This document shows positions 59,150-64,000 of a stretch of DNA of 64,000 bases, in pieces. Made by a program: the position numbers and the translations under genes. Location of the stretch: positions 62,001 to 126,000 of the IMG/VR virus record IMGVR_UViG_3300042484_003148; one strand, written 5' to 3'. The notes below the pieces were generated by a model. That model did no database searches and had not been told where the DNA came from. It saw nothing but the letters and a program-made list of their open reading frames with translations. Every line of letters begins with the position of its first letter. The first letter of the stretch is position 1. The stretch is from a virus.

Positions 59150-59543
59150 ATATATTATAGAATACAATATTAATAACTACGGTATTGGTGTAATCACTTA
59201 TGATATCAGTTACATTAATCCATTATGGAAAATAATAATTTTTAAATTTAACTATTTAACGTACTATAATAATTCTATGTTATTAGAGAGTTACTTTACT
59301 TTAGAAGATGTAAACAAAAATGACAATTTTAGTATGTACAGCAAAAACGATAAAATTATATTATGGAAAATTATTTTTAGTATTAAAAACTATTATTTTA
59401 ACAAACACAAACCAGATATTGTTGAACACTTTATTGATGGTAATTTTTCAAAAAGATTAAAATTATATAAATGTTATTTAAATCCGACACATTATTATTA
59501 CCAAGACGAACAACATTTAAATATATTTTATTTAAAACTTTAA
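59136..59543 (+). CDS. Hypothetical protein, 135 aa
   Basis: Asn/Tyr/Ile-rich, beta-type start (YIIEYNINNYGIGVITYDIS, NPLWKIIIFKFNYL), then helices. Not recognised. A structured RNA follows 19 nt after the stop. Confidence 0.5.
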   Translation: MFQNEYIIEYNINNYGIGVITYDISYINPLWKIIIFKFNYLTYYNNSMLLESYFTLEDVNKNDNFSMYSKNDKIILWKIIFSIKNYYFNKHKPDIVEHFIDGNFSKRLKLYKCYLNPTHYYYQDEQHLNIFYLKL

Positions 59544-59562
59544 CAAAACCAACACACAACAT

Positions 59563-59670
59563 GGGTTTGGTAAAAGCAGGGCTGACGTGAATAACCAAGT
59601 TTCAACTTCTATCAAACTTAAGTTGTTAAACCCAACAGATGTAATTCTAAACCCTGCCTTCACCAAGCCC
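59563..59670 (+). ncRNA. Structured RNA, copy 2 (P1 9 bp, 4/4 internal loop, P2 6 bp)
   Basis: P1 GGGTTTGGT (59563-59571)/ACCAAGCCC (59662-59670, one G-U); internal loop AAAA/CTTC; P2 GCAGGG (59576-59581)/CCCTGC (59652-59657); about 70-nt distal region with CAACTT/AAGTTG. Same plan and length (108 vs 112 nt) as copy 1 with compensatory base changes. GC-richer than its surroundings. Not coding in any convincing frame. Confidence 0.6.
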
Positions 59671-59707
59671 TTTGACGTTAGTTATCATTATACAAACATA
59701 TAATAAC

Positions 59708-59932
59708 ATGAATTTCTTAGACGATTATAAAAAACTAGAGAATGAGTTATTAGCTTCAGAGCAAGAAAATAACCGAAAAAAGAACTATTTATTAAGAGAA
59801 CTTAAAGCAACACCTATAGAAGAAATTATTGGGATACCTCAAGATTTAGTCAATAATATTGAAAACCCAGATAAACTAGAAACTAAAGAACCGACTAAGC
59901 TATTTGGTTGGTTAAAGAAAATATTTAGATGA
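59708..59932 (+). CDS. Hypothetical coiled-coil protein, 74 aa
   Basis: ATG at 59708 (MNFLDDYKKLENEL); a longer frame from 59672 lacks an ATG. N-terminal coiled coil (LENELLASEQENNRKKNYLL), C-terminal LFGWLKKIF basic amphipathic end. Overlaps the nuclease start by ATGA (59929-59932), so coupled to it. Confidence 0.55.
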   Translation: MNFLDDYKKLENELLASEQENNRKKNYLLRELKATPIEEIIGIPQDLVNNIENPDKLETKEPTKLFGWLKKIFR

Positions 59933-60885
59933 ACATTTCAACACAAGACAGAACTATTGATTTAACAAGAATTGGTGGTATAAAATTTGAAGAACATAAT
60001 CATAGATACACAAATAAAGAAGGTGTAAGATATAATGGTGTTACTACTTTATTAAAAAATTATGAACATCATTTTGATACAGAAATTGGTGCTATCAATT
60101 CAGCTATAAAATATGTAATTATTGAAGAATTCGGAGAAGAAAAATTCAATACTTTAAAACACCAATGTAAAAATGAACAATTAAATAAATTAAAAGGTTT
60201 AATTAGCAAAGAAGATGAAAAACATGTTTTCGGACATAATTTTTTACATGAAAAATTACATTCAATTACCAATAAATATCCTTTATTAAAGGATAAAGTT
60301 GAAGAAAACAGAGTTAGGTTTTTAAAAGAATGGAAAGAAGCTAGTGATGAAGCAATAAAAATAGGCTCAGGTGAACACGACCTTAGAGAACAAAATATTA
60401 AAAAATATGGTTATTGGTTTGAAGGTGTACATTACAAATATATTGAAGGTAAAAACATATTAAACGTAACAACTGATGACGTAATTATTATACCGGAGTG
60501 TTTAGTTTGGAATCATAATGTAAAACTTGGTGGTCTTGCTGATATATTTCTTTTTAACAAAGGTTATATATTCGTACACGATTTTAAAACGAACCAATCA
60601 ATTGACATGGAATCGTTCTTAGGAAAAAAGATGAAAGGTTGTTGTTCTAGATTAATGGATTCATCGTATTATCACTATTCATTACAATTAAGAATATACC
60701 AAAAAATGGCTCTTGACTTAAGAAAAGAATTCAAACAAGGTGAAAATTACATAATACACACAACATCAGAAAAATATAACAGAACCGAAGATAGTTATAT
60801 TAAATGTTTTGAGGTTGAGAATGAAGTGGAGAATATTTTTAAAGATTTATATGAACGTGATTTTAGTAAAAATAATACATTTTAA
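59929..60885 (+). CDS. PD-(D/E)XK nuclease, RecB/Cas4-like, 318 aa
   Basis: The core lies in the second half: PECLVWNHNVKLGGLADIFL (Asp205), FVHDFKTNQ (Asp218-x-Lys220), and YHYSLQLRIYQKMAL, the QxxxY helix of RecB-type nucleases. The N-terminal part has RYNGVTTLLKNYEHHF and FGHNFLHEKLHS, a motif-I-like helix. No cysteine cluster for an iron-sulfur centre. Could act in phage DNA recombination or host-DNA breakdown. A related but truncated nuclease lies beyond the tnpB-like gene. Confidence 0.8.
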   Translation: MNISTQDRTIDLTRIGGIKFEEHNHRYTNKEGVRYNGVTTLLKNYEHHFDTEIGAINSAIKYVIIEEFGEEKFNTLKHQCKNEQLNKLKGLISKEDEKHVFGHNFLHEKLHSITNKYPLLKDKVEENRVRFLKEWKEASDEAIKIGSGEHDLREQNIKKYGYWFEGVHYKYIEGKNILNVTTDDVIIIPECLVWNHNVKLGGLADIFLFNKGYIFVHDFKTNQSIDMESFLGKKMKGCCSRLMDSSYYHYSLQLRIYQKMALDLRKEFKQGENYIIHTTSEKYNRTEDSYIKCFEVENEVENIFKDLYERDFSKNNTF

Positions 60886-60895
60886 TTGTAAACTT

Positions 60896-60910
60896 TAACT
60901 ATTTATAATA
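60896..60910 (+). promoter_or_regulatory. Late-type promoter motif before the tnpB-like gene
   Basis: TAACTATTTATAATA, 17 nt before the ATG, closely matching motifs before fibre genes. Confidence 0.6.
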
Positions 60911-60927
60911 AATAACTAAATCTTTTA

Positions 60928-62655
60928 ATGCTTTCTCTTAATTTACCTATTATACATAACAGTGATACTAATTTTGTCGAAGACAAAATGAATCAACACG
61001 CTTATGCTTTTAGGTATATGTTTAGAACATTAGATGAATCCGGTAATCGTCAATACGATGATAATATTAAAAATAAATTTAAATTAAATGATACTGAATA
61101 TAGTTCACTTGAAACGGTAGTAAAAACTTTCTTTAAACAGTGTGAAACAAACAATAAAAAGACACAAAAACGTATTAATAATAAGTTAGATGAAATTGAA
61201 GAACTTAAAACCAAACAACAAGACCCTAAAAAGTTTCTAACTAAAAAAGAAAAACGTTCACTTCATAAATTACAAGAACAAGTTGTTTATTTAAAAGGTG
61301 TTCTTAAAAACAAACCTGTTTTTGGTGGTAGAAAGAACCTACAACATTTAACACATTTACATAATCAGTACAATACTTTAGTTAATAATCTATCTGTTAC
61401 AACTGATGAAACTGAAATAATATTACTTGAAAATGAATTAGTCGAACAGTTTGATAAAATTGAAAAACAAAAGAACAAATATGTTACACAGAGATTAAGG
61501 TCTTTTTATTTGTTGGGCGAAGCCAATCAAAAAGGTAACAGGTTCTTTGACTTTATAAAACTAAATGAAGGTTTGTTGGTTTACAAACCCAAACAAGGTA
61601 CTAAAGTCAACTTAACTGTTAAGGTTTGCAAGAATGAACTTAAACTTGTTAACAAGTTGATTGAGTTATCTCAAACTAAAAACATTAGTTTGTCTGTTTA
61701 TTTATCAAACAAAAGTGTTTCAATTGCTTACGATGATGATATTGTTAACGGTTGGACACTTGATGAAACTGAAAAGAAACAAAAGATTAAAGAAATAAAA
61801 GAAACGTATGTTGATAAAGAGTTACAAACAACACTTATAAAAGCTGTTTACAGTGAACACCATAGAAAAGTTGAGCAATTAAAACTAGAAGGTAAAATTG
61901 AAGGACGTTGCGTAGCAATTGATATGAATCCATCTTATATTGGAGTTGCTATCTTAGAACGTGATTATGAGAATGAAGATACAGAAACAGGTAAACATGC
62001 TGTAAAAGTAATACATAAGTTCTGTTATTCTTTAAAGTATTTTATACAAAAGCTTCCTAAGGAAGCAACAGAAGAGGAAAGAGAATACTTACGTAACAAA
62101 CAGAAACATGAGATTAAAGAATTAAATCATCATTTGTTTAATGTAGCTAATCATTATAAATGTTCAAGTTTTGTAATGGAAGACTTAAATTTTAATGAGT
62201 CAAAAGAAACATTAAAGAAAGGTAAAGAAGCAAACAGACAAACCAAAAATGTATGGTACAGAGGTCTGTTTACACAGATGATAATGAAGTTAACTTCAAA
62301 ATATGGTATCAAACTTATAGAAGTTGAACCAAGTTATTCTTCATTTATTGGAAATATAATGTACAAGAACTTTGACCCTATCAATTCAGCTATTGAGATA
62401 GGAAGAAGAGGATTGTATAAGTTTATAAAAAATTGTGCAGGTTTACCACAGATTACCGAAGGTATCTTGAACACCGTGGCTGAAATTCTTTTAAAGAATG
62501 GAGAGGATGTTTCAAAGATGAACAAAATGAGTAAAGTGACGTGGAAAAACTTGTTTAACCTCTTGAAAAAATACAGATGGAGAGGTTCATCGGACTTGGT
62601 AACAAGTCGATGCAGGATGAGTACTAAAAAGAGTAGAGTTAAGATATTAAGCTGA
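60928..62655 (+). CDS. TnpB/Cas12-like RuvC nuclease, 575 aa
   Basis: RuvC-I CVAIDMNPSYIGVAILE (Asp332), RuvC-II SSFVMEDLNF (Glu418) and RuvC-III FDPINSAIEIGRRG (Asp483) are all present. The PSYSSFIGN...RRGL pattern is that of TnpB variants lacking the usual C4 zinc finger; no CxxC pair is seen. Longer than typical TnpB (about 400 aa) because of an N-terminal coiled-coil/WED-like region (NKLDEIEELKTKQQ, FGGRKNLQHL). No TnpA is nearby. Inference: an RNA-guided nuclease, perhaps domesticated, expressed from a phage late promoter. It lies just before the 5'-truncated second nuclease gene. Confidence 0.8.
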   Translation: MLSLNLPIIHNSDTNFVEDKMNQHAYAFRYMFRTLDESGNRQYDDNIKNKFKLNDTEYSSLETVVKTFFKQCETNNKKTQKRINNKLDEIEELKTKQQDPKKFLTKKEKRSLHKLQEQVVYLKGVLKNKPVFGGRKNLQHLTHLHNQYNTLVNNLSVTTDETEIILLENELVEQFDKIEKQKNKYVTQRLRSFYLLGEANQKGNRFFDFIKLNEGLLVYKPKQGTKVNLTVKVCKNELKLVNKLIELSQTKNISLSVYLSNKSVSIAYDDDIVNGWTLDETEKKQKIKEIKETYVDKELQTTLIKAVYSEHHRKVEQLKLEGKIEGRCVAIDMNPSYIGVAILERDYENEDTETGKHAVKVIHKFCYSLKYFIQKLPKEATEEEREYLRNKQKHEIKELNHHLFNVANHYKCSSFVMEDLNFNESKETLKKGKEANRQTKNVWYRGLFTQMIMKLTSKYGIKLIEVEPSYSSFIGNIMYKNFDPINSAIEIGRRGLYKFIKNCAGLPQITEGILNTVAEILLKNGEDVSKMNKMSKVTWKNLFNLLKKYRWRGSSDLVTSRCRMSTKKSRVKILS

Positions 62656-62680
62656 AGAGTTTAATAAAATTCTATTGTTT
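62570..62680 (+). ncRNA. Candidate omega-RNA (guide scaffold) at the 3' end of the tnpB-like gene
   Basis: The last about 85 nt of the coding region are GC-richer than the gene and fold into GACTTG-GTAA-CAAGTC (62593-62608, GNRA tetraloop) and TACT-aaaaag-AGTA. TnpB guide RNAs normally overlap the gene's 3' end and extend into the right flank. Position and structure fit, but ends and guide are not determined. Confidence 0.4.
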
Positions 62681-63189
62681 TTATTACTATATCTATCTGA
62701 TGACAATCAAATTTTTATAGGTGATAACATGATTAAAGCTGGACATGAATTTATTGAATTAATGCACAGTCGCGGTGCCGTACTTTTAGATACGGAAATG
62801 GTTTTGGGTTGTCCACATTTAGGTTATACAGGACAACCAGATAAGGTTTGGTTATTTAATAAAAACGGTGAATTGGGTATCATTATCAGCGATTACAAAA
62901 GTAATAAACCAAAAAACTTTGAATCACATTGGTACACTATTCCTATGTTAAAACCTTTTGAACAATACGATGACACAGCATTAAGTCATTACTATTTACA
63001 ATTACCTTTTTATGTAAGATTGTTATTACAAATGTTAAAAGGTCAAAGTATGAAAATATATCTTTCTTCGGTGGTATCGTCCTTTTACTTAAAGAAGATG
63101 CAACATACAAGGAATATAGAATTCCAAAAGATATTATAACCAAAGTATTTAGTTTAGATATTAAAAATATTCTACAAAACAACATTTAA
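62675..63189 (+). pseudogene. Second PD-(D/E)XK nuclease, 5'-truncated and frameshifted
   Basis: Readable from GHEFIELMHSRG on: GYTGQPDKVWLF, IIISDYKSNKPKNF (Asp-x-Lys) and SHYYLQLPFYVRLLL are RecB-type motifs. Near 63047 the frame changes: the listed ORF ends at 63139 with unnatural sequence, while the -1 frame continues KYENISFFGGIVLLLKED to a TAA at 63187-63189. The N-terminal part is missing where the tnpB-like gene begins. Probably a gene disrupted on insertion and then decaying. Confidence 0.6.
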
Positions 63190-63194
63190 GTTTT

Positions 63195-63209
63195 AAACTA
63201 TTTATAAAA
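63195..63209 (+). promoter_or_regulatory. Late-type promoter motif
   Basis: AAACTATTTATAAAA, exact consensus, 32 nt before the 59-aa gene. Confidence 0.65.
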
Positions 63210-63241
63210 AACTTAATAAAGAATTTTAACTTTAAATTATA

Positions 63242-63421
63242 ATGAATAATGACAAATTAAAAGCGTTTTTAAACAATGGTTCAAAAAACGCACCAATTAT
63301 TTCACCTGATAATAAATTTGATAACGAGGAAATTATCGAATCAAGACAAGGTTTAATTGAAAGAGTTGACAGAACTCTAAAAACTAAAGACGGACGTATT
63401 CTTTTAATGGAACAAAGATAA
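63242..63421 (+). CDS. Hypothetical protein, 59 aa
   Basis: MNNDKLKAFLNNGSKNAPII, then helical charged C-terminus (ERVDRTLKTKDGRILLMEQR). First gene of a late unit, 4 nt upstream of the next gene. Possibly a prohead or capsid accessory peptide by position; not recognised. Confidence 0.6.
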   Translation: MNNDKLKAFLNNGSKNAPIISPDNKFDNEEIIESRQGLIERVDRTLKTKDGRILLMEQR

Positions 63422-63425
63422 TAAA

Positions 63426-64000
63426 ATGGCTAAGATTAGAGAAATATTAATCGAAAACAAAATAACTGAAACTAATTATAGAGTACAGGTAGGTAAAAAA
63501 TTTCTTGCATTAAATTCAAAAGAAGAATTAGATAATGTAATGAATGAATCTTTAAATACTGAAAATACTCTAACAGTTAAAAGTTATAACGTTGATGGTT
63601 TTGTTAAAGAAACAAAATACATTAATGAAAATAAGTCATGGGTTGAATTTAAACCAACATTAAATGAAAGTTATGTTGAAAAATTCAAAAGATTAGTTGA
63701 ATATGAAATAAAACCACATGTTTCTTCTTCAACAATTATTGACGAGGATGATGAAGATGTTGTTGAAATACCAGATTCAAAACCTGCTATTGAACCATTT
63801 GAGGACACTGAAGCTATTAATCAAATCCAAAATACTGAAGCACCTGTTGATATAGTTACAGAATTAACACCTGAACAAAAAGCCAAAGAATTAGAAGATT
63901 TAGCAAAAGTTGATGATATTACACGTATCAAAGAAATTCAGGACCAACAAACACTCGAATTAAACAACATGCTACAAACTGTTGATTTAATCAAAACTGA
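63426..64000 (+). CDS. Hypothetical protein, N-terminal part (runs off the window)
   Basis: At least 191 codons, starting MAKIREILIENKITETNYRV, then acidic (IDEDDEDVVEIPDSKPAIEP) and helical (TPEQKAKELEDLAKVDDIT). Composition resembles prohead core or scaffold proteins of large myoviruses, but no motif supports this. Open at 64000. Confidence 0.6.
   Translation, partial: MAKIREILIENKITETNYRVQVGKKFLALNSKEELDNVMNESLNTENTLTVKSYNVDGFVKETKYINENKSWVEFKPTLNESYVEKFKRLVEYEIKPHVSSSTIIDEDDEDVVEIPDSKPAIEPFEDTEAINQIQNTEAPVDIVTELTPEQKAKELEDLAKVDDITRIKEIQDQQTLELNNMLQTVDLIKT

Noticed and set aside
60928-62655. CRISPR-Cas12 effector
   Set aside because: No CRISPR array or adaptation genes are seen; the RuvC-III motif and RRGL signature fit TnpB variants better.

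Overview
The window looks like part of the genome of a large, very AT-rich, tailed (T4-like, probably myovirus) phage infecting a Bacteroidota host. Evidence: phage replication genes (DnaB-type helicase, UvsX/RecA-like recombinase, SSB with an acidic DDLPF tail, T4 RNase H-like 5'-3' exonuclease, PhoH, a gp55-like sigma factor) sit with very long tail-fibre and structural genes. Start codons are preceded by A/T-rich sequence rather than a Shine-Dalgarno. Many genes carry Bacteroidota-type promoters (TTTG, 19-20 nt, TAnnTTTG). No terminase, portal or major capsid gene is visible, so those lie elsewhere.

Layout. 19-4486 (minus) is the most unusual part: 26 complete, mutually related microprotein ORFs of 34-47 codons plus one stub. 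Almost all are joined by ATGA stop/start overlaps, with a 5'-3' exonuclease gene embedded and a small membrane protein at the end. Four more relatives lie on the plus strand (23087-23567 and 27650-27772). 4574-7602 holds a zinc-ribbon-repeat homing endonuclease and the replicative helicase. 7764-16405 has small accessory genes, a P-loop ATPase split by a frameshift, a baseplate OB-fold protein and a winged-helix DNA-binding protein. 16518-25129 has a 1312-aa structural protein, a VWA-domain protein and another structural protein. 25239-31888 has PhoH, two glycosyltransferases, the sigma factor and small unknowns. 31957-35144 has tRNA-Ser, a tRNA-like RNA, SSB and UvsX. 35239-37781 has two homing endonucleases. 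37827-55829 is mainly virion genes, including two huge tail fibres. 56382-59932 has a lysozyme-like protein, a secreted protein and two copies of an unrecognised structured RNA. 59929-63189 has a RecB-like nuclease, a TnpB-like RuvC nuclease and a truncated, frameshifted second nuclease. The window ends inside an open gene.

Regulation. Two promoter classes can be read from the sequence. The first is TTTG-N19/20-TAnnTTTG, with a TAnnTTGC variant, before replication, tRNA and accessory genes. The second, AAACTATTTAtAatA, lies before structural genes and is the likely target of the gp55-like sigma factor. The tnpB-like gene carries the second motif. Rho-independent hairpins, often with the same AAACCTCTC/GAGAGGTTT stem, separate most units. 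After adding short ORFs and RNAs no stretch over 300 nt is empty except 32457-32840, which holds a tRNA-like RNA, a promoter and ORF remnants.

Several single-base frameshifts or stops (11644, 32454, about 56174, about 63047) and a C9 tract at a start codon (51195) suggest phase variation, gene decay or homopolymer sequence errors; the sequence alone cannot decide.
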